A DNA stretch of 64,000 nucleotides from Pseudomonas sp. Teo4 (GCF_034387475.1 NZ_JAXCIL010000003.1:86059-150058), one strand, 5' to 3'. Counted from the first letter of the stretch, positions 44,163 to 53,397 are shown. The notes: generated from the letters alone by a model not told the origin. Program-made: numbers and translations.

Positions 44163-45723
44163 GTTCTTCTTCCTGTTCGTCCTGCAAAACATCGAGCTGG
44201 CTGATCAGCTGAGCAGCCAGCTCGGCATCGCCCTCCAGGGCAACCTGCATGGCATGGTTGACCATGTGTGAAACTTCGCTGCCACGCTCCTGCAGCAAGT
44301 CCTCGATCCTGGCAGTACAGAGAACATCTCGAAGCCCCTGCGGAGCAGCTTCAAGTACTCGTAGCCCCTTCGTCGTCAGCTGATAGGCGTCGTCGACGAA
44401 GCCGCGCTCGGCGAAGCGAGCAGCATGAGACGGCCATGTGCTGGGACGACCAACTCCGTGCTTCATCATTTGTTGCACCAGGGCGGCATCGAGCCCAAGT
44501 GCACCGCCCTTCGTTGTGACCGAAGAGGCAGGCCGCCAAGGGAGCATCGGCCGCCGCGCATCCCGACTCCAATCCAGGCTTGCGAGGAAATCAGGCAGGT
44601 CGTCCAGATTCGGACGCTCGCGGGCAACCACCAGCCCAGACTCGAATGACTGTCTCGCAATAATGGATAGCGCCGCCTCTCGCAGACTGCCCTGCAGAGA
44701 AGGAGGACGCCCCAGATCGAGTCGCTGCAACAGCTCGCTGTTCAGCACGTGGATCGCCTCATGAGCGACCCCATCCGACTGGATGGTCGGAACTGCAGCT
44801 TTACGGAACGCCCGGATCCCCCGTACCTTGGCGAGCGCTTCCAGCACCTCAACCGTCGCATCACTGAAAGCACGCGACGATGTGCGGGGATAGGAAATGT
44901 CACCAGCCTCGTAGAGCTCCTGCAGCAGCTCCGCCGCCTGGGAGATGCTCAGCCCTGCTGCGGCATTGAGTGACAGCAGCGTATCGCCATAATTGCCTGG
45001 CTCGCTCAGTCGCTCAGGTGTAGCCATCGCGACCTCACGCGCCGGCAACGCATCGAGTTGCGCGATAAGTTCGGCCGGGGTAGCTACGCCAGTAACAGGA
45101 AGAACCGCTCGAAATGGCTCACCACCGTTCGAGCACGGCATCGACAGCCCTATCAGGCTGTGAGGCAGTCCATGCTCGGCGATCGAGAGGAGGGCGGTCT
45201 GAACTCGGCCAACGGTCCGGCCCGTGGAAAAATCAGATAACCCCCCACCAATGAGTCGATCGACAATCCGCCGCGCAACTCCGGCATTGGACAACGCGAT
45301 ATCAACCGGAGACAGCTGAGCCAATCCCCTTACCATCGCATCATTGGTGAGACCGTTGAGCACCAGACGATACGCAGGCTGCCTGCAGCCAGCAGCCTCC
45401 ATGAGGCCGACAATATCAGCTGCGATTACATGTCCTTCTTGATCATTATCCGTTGCAATCAGCACTCGCCCTTTGCAACGTGCCAGGCAATCGCACAGGT
45501 ACCGAAATGAATCTTCGCGGATCGGGCGCCGATTGGTTTCCACATATTCCTCACCCCGCAGAGCGATGCCCAGATCGCGCATGTCCTTCGGCGCTTCCAG
45601 AACATGGCCGATGGTCGCGCAAATGTCGGCCTGCAGGCCGACACCCTCACACAGGCGCCGGAAAGTCCGAAGCTTTCCAGGCGCCTCAATGATCACCAGA
45701 TCCCGCCCCATACAGTCTGCCAT
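44134..45723 (-). CDS. Type IA DNA topoisomerase (TopB/TraE-like)
   Basis: A 529-residue type IA topoisomerase, shorter than chromosomal TopA and TopB. The Toprim domain shows VIIEAPGKLRTF and IATDNDQEGHVIA (acidic metal triad), then TVGRVQTALLSI and the active-site tyrosine in GDISYPRTSSRAF. Such plasmid enzymes help replication and transfer of the plasmid. The start codon overlaps the upstream stop (TGATG), so it is translationally coupled. Confidence 0.85.
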   Translation of the reverse strand: MADCMGRDLVIIEAPGKLRTFRRLCEGVGLQADICATIGHVLEAPKDMRDLGIALRGEEYVETNRRPIREDSFRYLCDCLARCKGRVLIATDNDQEGHVIAADIVGLMEAAGCRQPAYRLVLNGLTNDAMVRGLAQLSPVDIALSNAGVARRIVDRLIGGGLSDFSTGRTVGRVQTALLSIAEHGLPHSLIGLSMPCSNGGEPFRAVLPVTGVATPAELIAQLDALPAREVAMATPERLSEPGNYGDTLLSLNAAAGLSISQAAELLQELYEAGDISYPRTSSRAFSDATVEVLEALAKVRGIRAFRKAAVPTIQSDGVAHEAIHVLNSELLQRLDLGRPPSLQGSLREAALSIIARQSFESGLVVARERPNLDDLPDFLASLDWSRDARRPMLPWRPASSVTTKGGALGLDAALVQQMMKHGVGRPSTWPSHAARFAERGFVDDAYQLTTKGLRVLEAAPQGLRDVLCTARIEDLLQERGSEVSHMVNHAMQVALEGDAELAAQLISQLDVLQDEQEEELEHRHRPVF

Positions 45724-46302
45724 TCAACGTGGGCGCATGGTCGCGGAGGGTTCCTCACCGTCGAGCCCAGCCTGACGGCCGTCGACGTAGAAGCCCGGCG
45801 TCGAACCAAGCCCGGACAGAGCAACGCTTCCACCGAGATACATCGAAGCCTGCCGCGACTGCTCGGCCTCTCGCGCCTTCTCGGCTTGATCTGCCTTGGC
45901 GCCCAACCCTTCCTTAATGCGCTCGAAACCACGGGCCAACAGCACTGACGCAGCTCCCAACAACGGACCAATGCTGGCCAGCCCCACCCCAATGCCTTGA
46001 GTACGCCCACCAAACCCCATATCACGGCCACCTGGGGAGAACGCTTCAATAACAATTTGTGGAATGGTGAGAGGATTCGCTTGGTGACTGGCCTTGTATG
46101 CGTCGACAGCAGCACGCCCCCCCTGAATTATCAGATCCGTTTGCCCATGGGCCTCCTGCACCACGCCCGCCACTATCGTCAGGGCTCCAATAGCTGCTGG
46201 AAGAACGACAGCCCATTTAAGATCACATTCCGATACAGCCCGGCAGAATTTACCCCAAATACTTTCTGCCCCCGAACTCAATCGTTCATTCAGTTCGTTC
46301 AT
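45724..46302 (-). CDS. Membrane protein of the topoisomerase operon
   Basis: A 192-residue protein with a hydrophobic helix at 30-48 (AVVLPAAIGALTIVAGVVQ) and another near 103-125 (GIGVGLASIGPLLGAASVLLARGF), a charged helical region (KADQAEKAREAEQSRQ) and a Gly-rich tail. No family recognised. It overlaps the topoisomerase start and probably forms part of the inner-membrane transfer complex. Confidence 0.6.
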   Translation of the reverse strand: MNELNERLSSGAESIWGKFCRAVSECDLKWAVVLPAAIGALTIVAGVVQEAHGQTDLIIQGGRAAVDAYKASHQANPLTIPQIVIEAFSPGGRDMGFGGRTQGIGVGLASIGPLLGAASVLLARGFERIKEGLGAKADQAEKAREAEQSRQASMYLGGSVALSGLGSTPGFYVDGRQAGLDGEEPSATMRPR

Positions 46303-46316
46303 CTGCTTGTCCCTTT

Positions 46317-46577
46317 CTATTTTTGATTTCCCAACTCTGTCTCGATCAGAAGACAGAACTCTTCAACTAAGCTTGCGCCTTGAATAGTGGAGTTAGAAAA
46401 GCGAGGCAGCCGACCACCGGCCAGGTCCGACATGAACCCAGCATATGCAAGGGTTTGCGCCTTAATTCGGCCAAAAACCTCAGGGGAGACGACCTTGTCC
46501 GCGGCGTCCACAAGCACAGAGCAGTTGTCGAGCCGTGCTATGAGCCGGTTGATATTTTCGTCGGTAATAATTTGCAT
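46317..46577 (-). CDS. Small hypothetical protein (86 residues)
   Basis: An 86-residue soluble helical protein (NINRLIARLDNCSVLVDAAD ... VEEFCLLIETEL). It lies one base downstream of the 367-residue gene and 14 bases upstream of the next, so it belongs to the operon. No family recognised. Confidence 0.6.
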   Translation of the reverse strand: MQIITDENINRLIARLDNCSVLVDAADKVVSPEVFGRIKAQTLAYAGFMSDLAGGRLPRFSNSTIQGASLVEEFCLLIETELGNQK

Positions 46578-46578
46578 G

Positions 46579-47682
46579 TTATCGACCCATTTTTATGTTC
46601 GAAAAAAGTCGTTCAAGTTTGTCTACAAGTTTACTGACAAGCTCTTGAAGCTCAGCAATAATTTCGACTTTTCCATTTAGACTATCGAGGGCGGACTTCA
46701 TGGAAGTAGAATGTTTTTCCAGAGTTTCGGCGTAGTCATATCCGAGCTTGCTGCCCATATCGGAAAACCGACCGGAAAGGGTGTCGAAATCCCCCAGAAG
46801 CCGCTTCAGATCTTCCGCCGTTTGCGCAGCACCTGGTGCCACCTGACCATCTATCTCCCCCTGCGACTTCAACCAGGTGGCCTTGCGCTCAACGGCATTG
46901 GCCAGATCCGAAAGCTGTCCTTCCAGAACGCCATAGCCATCTACGCTCCGCGCTGTGAACTTGTGCCCCACCTCTTTAAAGGAAGTCGAGAACAGGCCGC
47001 CAAGGGCGGTTGCGACATTGAAGGGCGCCGAAAAGGCCTTCGATACCAGGTCGGGGCCGAGGCCACCACCGGTGCCGGCGGCCCCATGCTGTTGTACCCC
47101 CGCCTCGGCGGGCTCCGCTCGCCGGCCCCGAGACGGGGAGCGATCTCGCTTGTCCCGCCGAGATCCAGTACGGGCTGAGTCTTTCACCGAGGTTTCTTGA
47201 GCTGACGCATTGCCTGCATCTGCGAAAACTTGATCGGTACTGGTCGCGGTGGCGCCGGCAGCGGCCCTTTCGGTCGAGGAGGAATCCGCAGGGCCACCAC
47301 GAGCCTGGTCATTGTCGCTTTGGCCAGGCTGCTCCTTCTGCTCCGCGTCCCGCCGCCAGTCCAACTCCGGCGCACCCATCACTGACCATACGTTGCGATG
47401 CACCACCTCTCGGCGGACCTCGCCCGTTAGTTTCCCGTCTTCGTCACGAACCTTGATATCGACCTCGACTGGCTGCCTCCCCAGGTTCTGGGCAGTCAGG
47501 ACCTCACCAAGTTGCACCCCAGAGTCTTCGAGTGCTTTTTCCAAGCCCACACCCCATAGGGTTTTGGTCTCGCCAGTGGGCAGCTGTAACTGGACGTAGA
47601 AGCTTGCCGACTCGTCTTTCTCGAACTTGTAGGGTGCTGCGCCGAAGGCCAAAAGCACCCCAGTAATAGGTGGTCTCTCCAT
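46579..47682 (-). CDS. LPD7-like domain protein with C-terminal helical domain
   Basis: A 367-residue protein. The first 95 residues (TGVLLAFGAAPYKFEKDESASFYVQL, TKTLWGVGLEKALEDSGVQLGEVL) are a module found at the ends of plasmid relaxases and primases (LPD7-type). A disordered charged middle leads to a C-terminal helical domain (LVSKAFSAPFNVATALGGLFSTSFKEVGHKFTARSV). That domain is shared with the neighbouring 460-residue protein: LLSKALSAPFALASAAGSLV and SVDGYGVLEGQL versus AVNGHQVMERQL. The two may be paralogous subunits. Confidence 0.6.
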   Translation of the reverse strand: MERPPITGVLLAFGAAPYKFEKDESASFYVQLQLPTGETKTLWGVGLEKALEDSGVQLGEVLTAQNLGRQPVEVDIKVRDEDGKLTGEVRREVVHRNVWSVMGAPELDWRRDAEQKEQPGQSDNDQARGGPADSSSTERAAAGATATSTDQVFADAGNASAQETSVKDSARTGSRRDKRDRSPSRGRRAEPAEAGVQQHGAAGTGGGLGPDLVSKAFSAPFNVATALGGLFSTSFKEVGHKFTARSVDGYGVLEGQLSDLANAVERKATWLKSQGEIDGQVAPGAAQTAEDLKRLLGDFDTLSGRFSDMGSKLGYDYAETLEKHSTSMKSALDSLNGKVEIIAELQELVSKLVDKLERLFSNIKMGR

Positions 47683-47697
47683 GCTTGGATCCTCCTG

Positions 47698-49080
47698 TTA
47701 CTGCGGCGCAAGCCGGCCCATAAGCCGGTCGACAAGCCGCTTGATCCGCTCCCCAATCTGCTGCGCCATCTCCTGCAGGTGCTTGAAGGCGCCATCTTTC
47801 GTCCCCGGGAAGCCTTCGGTAGCGGCCGAAATCTTCGAAAGGTTGCGATCGACCGCGTCGGAGTAGTCCAAATTAAGGTCGATGCCTGCTTTCGCGTAAC
47901 GGGATGCGAGGTCGCCGAACTCGTCCATATGCCGCTGCAGGTTCGCGTAGTTAGAAGCGAAATCCGCGTCCTCCATCAACGAGGAGAAGCGGCGGCCGAA
48001 CTTCTCATAGGGGCCACCAGGCTTCATCCCGTCGAATATCTCATTGGCCGGCCGACCGGTTGCCTTCAGTTCAGCGATGAACTCACCCATGCCTGACTGC
48101 CTGAGTCGGCTGGTCAGCCCGTCGATGCGAGTAGCGTGATCATTGAGCTGCCTCTCCATGACTTGGTGCCCATTGACGGCTCGCTTCTGATAGAAAGAGC
48201 GCGCCTGATCGCCCATCGTCTTGAGTGAGCCCAGGACAAGGCTCCCCGCCGCGGAAGCCAGCGCGAAAGGTGCCGACAATGCTTTGCTCAACAGGTCCGT
48301 CCCGCCGGCCGTTGGCGTTCCTTCAGGATGAGGCGCTGCGGAGTTCGCTGCAGGGGCAGGGCGCACGGCCTCTGGCCGGGCAGCCCATTCCTGACCTTGG
48401 TAGGGCTGGGAGAATGCCTCGTCCGGGATGTGCCGATACTGACCATCCAGCACATCGTCCGGGCTGAGGGTACGAAGGTAAGGCTCCGGAAGACGATCAG
48501 CCTCGGGCATTTGGAAGGTGCGCAGGTGAGGCTCGACGCCCATAGCTGCATCTTCGGCGATGTGCACTTCCTCCTGGGCGGGCTGAGCTGCGTCAGGACC
48601 TGCAGCCCCCGCCGAATCCTGCGGCAGCGAAGCGAGCACATCGGCAAGCCCGCCATGACTGGGCGGGGCAACCTCTGCCCAAACTCGCTCCACATGAGCA
48701 CGATGGCCCGCATCGATCGCAGAGCGAATCATGGACTCGATCATCGTCCACTCGATCATCTGGCCTGCGGGATCCGCAGGGTTCTCCGACCAGTCGTGGT
48801 TCCGCAGGATCTCGCGCAGCAAATAGATCGAGGAGGGCAGGCCATCCATCAGATCGTCTTGCCCGGCCTGGTCACCAAGCGCCTCCGCAGGCGCAACGAC
48901 TTCTTCCAGAGCGGACTCGTCTTCCTTACCGGCTTCGCCCTGTTCTTTCAGCGAATCACGAATGGCGGCTTCGTCAGCCGCAGTGTCATCTGCAGGGACT
49001 TCAACGAACCCATCGTCGACTTCGCCGACGCCGGCCTCTTCTCCCGGGTTTTCAGACTGCGTTTTCTTCAAGAAGCCCAT
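47698..49080 (-). CDS. Paralogue of the 367-residue protein, first gene of operon
   Basis: A 460-residue acidic protein. The N-terminal half is negatively charged and rich in Asp/Glu/Ala; the C-terminal half, from about residue 260, is the helical domain shared with the gene downstream and ends in a coiled-coil-like stretch (QQIGERIKRLVDRLMGRL). It is the first gene of the leftward topoisomerase operon, and the divergent pilM promoter lies just upstream. No named family. Confidence 0.6.
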   Translation of the reverse strand: MGFLKKTQSENPGEEAGVGEVDDGFVEVPADDTAADEAAIRDSLKEQGEAGKEDESALEEVVAPAEALGDQAGQDDLMDGLPSSIYLLREILRNHDWSENPADPAGQMIEWTMIESMIRSAIDAGHRAHVERVWAEVAPPSHGGLADVLASLPQDSAGAAGPDAAQPAQEEVHIAEDAAMGVEPHLRTFQMPEADRLPEPYLRTLSPDDVLDGQYRHIPDEAFSQPYQGQEWAARPEAVRPAPAANSAAPHPEGTPTAGGTDLLSKALSAPFALASAAGSLVLGSLKTMGDQARSFYQKRAVNGHQVMERQLNDHATRIDGLTSRLRQSGMGEFIAELKATGRPANEIFDGMKPGGPYEKFGRRFSSLMEDADFASNYANLQRHMDEFGDLASRYAKAGIDLNLDYSDAVDRNLSKISAATEGFPGTKDGAFKHLQEMAQQIGERIKRLVDRLMGRLAPQ

Positions 49081-49159
49081 TCTCGTCCCCTCCAGATGAG
49101 ATCTGCACTAGAACCGCACTGCCGGCAGGCGCGGCGTATCCGTACTGTGCACAAATTTT

Positions 49160-49178
49160 ACTTTCGTTGCATTATAAT
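49160..49178 (+). promoter_or_regulatory. Backbone promoter motif, pilM
   Basis: ACTTTCGTT (49160-49168), GCAT, TATAAT (49173-49178), 69 bases before the pilM start. This is the best match to a consensus -10 among the five copies. Confidence 0.7.
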
Positions 49179-49247
49179 AAGCGACTCTAGCAAACATTCC
49201 CATATATAGGTGGACCAGAGTCCTCTGGAATCACCTAGGAGAGACCA

Positions 49248-49679
49248 ATGCAGATGTTCTGGACGCTGTTCGCCATCCTTGGGCTGGCTGCTTCGGTTTT
49301 CCTTGGAAACATCCAGGACTGGCGAGATACCGAAACGCAGGGAGAGATAGCCGCGATCGCGGGGAGCATGCAGGTCTACAAGGGCGCTGTTGCGGCCTAC
49401 CAGGCCAGCAACCCAGCTGCCTCAGGAACAATCGCCGACGCGCAGCTTGGCCTCCCCAGCTGGTACGTCAAAGCCCCAGGCATCAGTAACGTCGTGCAAG
49501 CCGGGAAGGTGTACGTCTTCTACAGCCAGCCGAAATCAGGCCTGGCCGAACTCCTGCTCAAACGCACGGACAATGCGCTCACCGTAGGCATCAAGCAGAA
49601 CGGCAACCTGGTGAACCCGAGGCGAGGCGTCATTTCAAGCCTGCCCAGCGCAATCCCGGATGGGAGCGTCGTGTTCTGA
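49248..49679 (+). CDS. pilM: Type IVb thin-pilus protein PilM
   Basis: A 143-residue protein with an N-terminal hydrophobic helix (FWTLFAILGLAASVFLG) and a small soluble domain (GEIAAIAGSMQVYKGAVAAYQASNPAASG ... LPSWYVKAPGISNVV). Length and layout match PilM of the IncI/R64 thin-pilus system, which builds the pilus whose tip adhesin PilV is varied by the shufflon. ATG 49248 has AGGAG seven bases upstream. It stands apart from the other pil genes, which are not in this window. Confidence 0.75.
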   Translation: MQMFWTLFAILGLAASVFLGNIQDWRDTETQGEIAAIAGSMQVYKGAVAAYQASNPAASGTIADAQLGLPSWYVKAPGISNVVQAGKVYVFYSQPKSGLAELLLKRTDNALTVGIKQNGNLVNPRRGVISSLPSAIPDGSVVF

Positions 49680-49899
49680 GACACCAACCTAACCTATTGA
49701 TTTTGTTCGTATAATCATTGTTATGTTAAACGGCTATAAAAACATTATTTATTATTCTTTAAATGACTATAAGCCTTGCGCCGCTACTTGAGCAATACGC
49801 AATACCGCGCCTCGCGCTAAACGGTCGCAAGCGGAAAACACAAGATCTAGTGCCTGACCAGCTGGTCGGAGCCACCACAGCTAGTAGACGAGGACCAGA
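49680..49899. other. AT-rich intergenic region
   Basis: About 220 bases between pilM and the next gene hold no frame worth calling. A TATAAT at 49710-49715 follows TTGATTTTG, a loose relative of the backbone promoter motif, and probably drives the 177-residue gene. Confidence 0.4.
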
Positions 49900-50433
49900 A
49901 TGACCGAGCCTTCCATCGCAATGATTCGTGACGAGGCACTGATCGCTACGCACCTAGCAACGGCACAGCGCCTTCGTATACAGATCCACACAGCACATCC
50001 GTTCCACAAGGACGCACTTTTTGGAGACTGGGCGGTGACTGGCGTTTTTGAGAACCAAGAGCAATACGTGGGGCCGCTCAGCGAGCTGGGATTGCAGCTG
50101 GTCCCGTCCGCAGGCGTTGCGATAGTGAAATCGCTCCCAGGCCACCGCAGCCTGATGTCCGAGGCTTACAAGGCCCTGCAGGCCCTCAAGGACCAAGCAG
50201 CCGCGGTGACTTTGTCGCTAAATGACCCAGCTGCTGGAAAATTGAGTTTGGCGGAGGCTCAACAGGCGATGCAGGAATGCCAGCCCTGGACAAACTGGAT
50301 CGTCCGGGCCGTCCTGAAGAAGGGCCAGGTCCTCCCTATTACGGAGTTGGATGAGGACTGGCTTGAGAGCGAGTTCGCCGGCTTCTCTGCGTCCCCTATC
50401 TCCTCAACCCATGCGGCCACCAGCGAGGCGTGA
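49900..50433 (+). CDS. Hypothetical protein (177 residues)
   Basis: A soluble 177-residue protein (QRLRIQIHTAHPFHKDALFGDWAVTGVFENQEQYVGPLSELG, then helical ALQALKDQAAAVTLSL, then PWTNWIVRAVLKKGQVLPI). No family recognised. It is preceded by a GAGG-type ribosome site and followed four bases later by the next gene, so the two form an operon ending at the terminator near 50881. Confidence 0.6.
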   Translation: MTEPSIAMIRDEALIATHLATAQRLRIQIHTAHPFHKDALFGDWAVTGVFENQEQYVGPLSELGLQLVPSAGVAIVKSLPGHRSLMSEAYKALQALKDQAAAVTLSLNDPAAGKLSLAEAQQAMQECQPWTNWIVRAVLKKGQVLPITELDEDWLESEFAGFSASPISSTHAATSEA

Positions 50434-50437
50434 CGAT

Positions 50438-50821
50438 ATGCTGAACAGCATCCCCCAGCATGACCAGGATCTCTTCAAACAGACCGTGCTGCAGCACATC
50501 ACCACCAAGCTACCGACTGAAGAGTGGGAGTTGTTCCGATATCACTGGTGCATGGTCAACCAGCGCATGGATCCCGACGCGGAGCCGAATCCTGACCTGA
50601 CGCCTAATCAACTCGTGAACGAGGCGCTGACCTCAATGCGTAATGAGGTAGCACACCTTCTCAAGAGCTTCGGGAAGCAGATCGAGGTCGTTGGCGAAGC
50701 TGCCGGCCAGCCCGTCTATTTTGCACGGCTCGCTGGGTACTACTTCTGGTCTCCCCGGCCCCACGAAGAATTGATGCTCGACATCAACCTCTGCTTCCCC
50801 AGCTACCCGTGCGGTTGGTGA
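50438..50821 (+). CDS. Hypothetical protein (127 residues)
   Basis: A soluble 127-residue protein (DLFKQTVLQHITTKLPTEEWELFRYHWCMVNQR ... FARLAGYYFWSPRPHEELMLDINLCFP). ATG 50438 follows the upstream stop by four bases; a longer open frame from 50351 overlaps that gene in another frame and lacks a ribosome site. No family recognised. Confidence 0.6.
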   Translation: MLNSIPQHDQDLFKQTVLQHITTKLPTEEWELFRYHWCMVNQRMDPDAEPNPDLTPNQLVNEALTSMRNEVAHLLKSFGKQIEVVGEAAGQPVYFARLAGYYFWSPRPHEELMLDINLCFPSYPCGW

Positions 50822-50880
50822 CTATGGGCTACATCGACGGCTACCGCCTGCCGACAGCATAAGCACCCGCGCAAACAAGA

Positions 50881-50905
50881 AAGGCCGCTTGCGCGGCCCT
50901 TCTTG
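50881..50905. terminator. Intrinsic terminator between convergent operons
   Basis: AAGGCCGC-TTGC-GCGGCCCTT is a six-base-pair GC stem with A-rich left and pyrimidine-rich right flanks. It ends the rightward pair and probably the leftward 172-residue gene as well. Confidence 0.75.
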
Positions 50906-50920
50906 CTTCTGTCCATTCCT

Positions 50921-51439
50921 TCACCGCGCCATAGCCACTACCGCCCTGCTGCGGTCTTCCGCCGGCGACGGAGCACCGTCACTATATCCGGTACTCACGC
51001 CCTGCGTAGCCGCATAGTGCCGGGTTTGGTACTGCAGGACTTCCTTCATCTGCGGGCTCACGTCCTCCTCCAGCCCCCACTCGAACGCGAGCTTATCCAG
51101 GCGGTGAGTGGCCACAAGCTGGCTCGCCCGTGGCGACCGCGCCGCAGGCTTGAGCGATGACCAGGACGACACGAACGCTTTGAGCAAAGCGGCCTTCTCC
51201 CGCGGTACACAGGGGAAGCGGCGTAGCCGATCCACCAGGTACAGCGCTCGCTGCTTCTGGTCGACCTGACGTAGACGCCTGGAAACCTCGTCCTCCAGCA
51301 CAGACACCAAGTCTCCCTGGCCGTACCAGAGCTGCTTGGCCAGCTCCGCAAGCGCCTCCGCCGAGGCATGGCGCAGCCCTCCCCGGGTTACATCCTCCAG
51401 GAGCTTGCCGAAATTGCCGTCAGGGTTTTGGCGAGCCAT
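50921..51439 (-). CDS. Hypothetical protein partnered with a nucleotidyltransferase-like gene
   Basis: A 172-residue basic helical protein ([51 protein letters not shown]). ATG 51439 is chosen for the GGAGG nine bases upstream; it overlaps the end of the nucleotidyltransferase-like gene by 20 bases. The tight overlap suggests a functional pair. No family recognised. Confidence 0.6.
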   Translation of the reverse strand: MARQNPDGNFGKLLEDVTRGGLRHASAEALAELAKQLWYGQGDLVSVLEDEVSRRLRQVDQKQRALYLVDRLRRFPCVPREKAALLKAFVSSWSSLKPAARSPRASQLVATHRLDKLAFEWGLEEDVSPQMKEVLQYQTRHYAATQGVSTGYSDGAPSPAEDRSRAVVAMAR

Positions 51440-52028
51440 AGTGCCCATCCTCCAAATACGGTTCAGTGACGTCGGCCAAGCAGCTGAGCATGCCCGAGCG
51501 GTTCCCGACCGCATAATCGATTGCCTGTGTGGCCAGTGTAACAAACTCTTCGACATCAACACGGCCACTGTCGATAAGCGCTTCGATATCAGCTTTGTCC
51601 TGCTCTGTAAACCGGCTCAACTTGGAAATAGCGAGATCCACGCCAGCGGCCACGTAAACATGCAGAGGCTGGTTTCCGTCGAACCCATCCAAGGGTATTG
51701 CTCGATCTCGATAGTCCTCATGCAGAGGCCCAAGCGACGTGTTGTAGTTCGGATCGAACTCCACCGTGAGATCTTCGTCCCCTTGCTCATAGAACTCCGG
51801 ATCTGCCAGCACCGCCACCAACTCGTCACGGCGCAGGATCCTTGCTGCCTCGACCTCAGCATCGATGTCGGCGCTCCCGCGGGCGTGCGTCAGCAGGTGC
51901 ACCCCACATCCACCGAAGATGAAGACCTTCATGGCACCGGGCGCCTGACCCTCCAGAAGAGGTAAAGCCCGGGAGAAGAGCCTAGCTACGGCCTCCCCTA
52001 GCGGTGTGCTGAGTTGGATGTTTGACAT
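51420..52028 (-). CDS. Nucleotidyltransferase-like protein (DUF6036/MNT type)
   Basis: A 202-residue protein with [26 protein letters not shown] near residues 36-61, the GG...R.S.DID pattern of minimal nucleotidyltransferases and DUF6036 proteins, then a C-terminal helical domain with [19 protein letters not shown]. Such proteins are often one half of toxin-antitoxin or AbiE-like pairs. Here the overlapping 172-residue gene is the obvious partner. Which would be toxic is unknown. Confidence 0.6.
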   Translation of the reverse strand: MSNIQLSTPLGEAVARLFSRALPLLEGQAPGAMKVFIFGGCGVHLLTHARGSADIDAEVEAARILRRDELVAVLADPEFYEQGDEDLTVEFDPNYNTSLGPLHEDYRDRAIPLDGFDGNQPLHVYVAAGVDLAISKLSRFTEQDKADIEALIDSGRVDVEEFVTLATQAIDYAVGNRSGMLSCLADVTEPYLEDGHYGSPKP

Positions 52029-52133
52029 TGAATGCTCCTAAAAATCAATAACGTGAGACCGAGCCGGCTCCGCCGGCGAAGCAGGTCGAGGGTTGGAGCA
52101 TAGAGCCAGAGGCATGCACCGGAAACGCAGGAC

Positions 52134-52787
52134 TCAGTGCGGGCGGGGCCTTGTCGTCCCAACAAAGTACGATTCACAGCGCCGACCATAAGCGACACCA
52201 AACTGATTTTCCAACCAGCTCAACAGTGCCGGCGACATATCCCCCACCCCAAGGGCCAGTCCATTATCGCGCCGTATCTGGCCGAAGAGGGCATGCGTCA
52301 CATTGTGGAGATAGTCTCCCACATGCGAAGCGTTGGGAAACTTCACTGTGATAATGATCCCGCCCAATGGAGGGCGCCGACCGGCGCTTGGAACGTTGAC
52401 ATGATAATCGTCGGCGTATTGAGAGAGGCTGGTGATGCCAGAACGCATATCCGCCATTTCGAGCTTTTCTACCGCCGTTTTGAAGCGACTGTAGAAGTCA
52501 CCTCTCCCCACGTGACTGCTGACCGACCACGGGCAGAGATTGAGGACCTCGAAGACGTCGGCAGCATCATCAGCCACAAATAGCTGTATACCTTTGGGTA
52601 CAACACCGTCGATTGCGGAACGGGCAGAAACCGCCAGCGCCTTCCAATCTACCGCCTGGTAATCAGTCAGCACAGGCATTCCTGCAGCGTCAACGAGAAC
52701 CCCCTCAGGTTCCGGAGAGTGAGGCGCGAATAGAAAGTGGTAGGCGATCGGGGCATTCCGGTTCACAGCGATCATAGTCATGACCAT
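52134..52787 (-). CDS. Hypothetical protein (217 residues)
   Basis: A soluble protein (IQLFVADDAADVFEVLNLCPWSVSSHVGRGDFYSRFKTAVEKLEMADMR ... GIIITVKFPNASHVGDYLHNVTHALFGQIRRD). No family recognised. It starts four bases after the upstream gene ends, so they are co-transcribed; 105 bases separate it from the nucleotidyltransferase-like gene. Confidence 0.55.
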   Translation of the reverse strand: MVMTMIAVNRNAPIAYHFLFAPHSPEPEGVLVDAAGMPVLTDYQAVDWKALAVSARSAIDGVVPKGIQLFVADDAADVFEVLNLCPWSVSSHVGRGDFYSRFKTAVEKLEMADMRSGITSLSQYADDYHVNVPSAGRRPPLGGIIITVKFPNASHVGDYLHNVTHALFGQIRRDNGLALGVGDMSPALLSWLENQFGVAYGRRCESYFVGTTRPRPH

Positions 52788-52791
52788 TCTC

Positions 52792-53304
52792 CTAGAAAAA
52801 AGTCCGCGAGTTGTTCCGCGACAGAATCTCTTCGAGATCTGGGATCTCCCTCAGGGTTGGCGACAAAATGTCCGCCCTGGTGCTCTCTGGAGTCTCGCCT
52901 TCCCAGTGGCCGTAATAGAAAACGTCGCCGTCCAGCTCATAGAGCTCGTCTTCGTCGATCGTCACGCCATCGTCCTTGTACGGCGCTCTCAGCAGCGTTA
53001 TCCCGTCATCATCAAGGAAAACGAGCCCGTGGCTCGCGACCTGAAGACCACACCCCGGATTGGCCGAGAGGATTCGCTGATAGTGCCCGCAGACGTCCTC
53101 ATAGCTCAGGCTACGAACCTGCAACGGGCCTGGCACCCAGCGATCGCCCTGCTTTTCTATCTGAACCACGTCACGCAGGATCGTGAACCCTTGAAACTGA
53201 GTAGCGCCTTCTCGTTCTGCTATAGCGATCATGCTGTCAAGATCACTCCGAACCCACTCACAATCGTTTCGCGGGTCCGTCAGTGCATAGCGCACAAGCT
53301 CCAT
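52792..53304 (-). CDS. Hypothetical acidic protein (170 residues)
   Basis: An acidic soluble protein (GFTILRDVVQIEKQGDRWVPGPLQVRSLSYEDVCGHYQRILSA ... YELDGDVFYYGHWEGETP). ATG 53304 has a strong AGGAGG site; the longer frame to 53388 runs through the upstream terminator. No family recognised. It is the first gene of a leftward four-gene unit. Confidence 0.6.
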   Translation of the reverse strand: MELVRYALTDPRNDCEWVRSDLDSMIAIAEREGATQFQGFTILRDVVQIEKQGDRWVPGPLQVRSLSYEDVCGHYQRILSANPGCGLQVASHGLVFLDDDGITLLRAPYKDDGVTIDEDELYELDGDVFYYGHWEGETPESTRADILSPTLREIPDLEEILSRNNSRTFF

Positions 53305-53321
53305 ACCACTCCTCCTCTTCC

Positions 53322-53347
53322 AAAAAAAACCCCGGCAGGGACCGGGG
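53322..53347 (-). terminator. Intrinsic terminator of the secreted-protein operon
   Basis: On the minus strand CCCCGG-TCCCTG-CCGGGG is followed by eight T. It ends the operon that runs from 56903 to 53398. Confidence 0.85.
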
Positions 53348-53397
53348 CAAAAGTCCCTTCGCTTTCGCAAGGAACGTGACGAACGCAAATTCGGCCC

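Noticed and set aside
52737..53379. Plus-strand frames of 149 and 199 codons opposite the 170-residue gene
   Set aside because: No ribosome sites or motifs; the minus-strand gene has an AGGAGG site and a terminator upstream.
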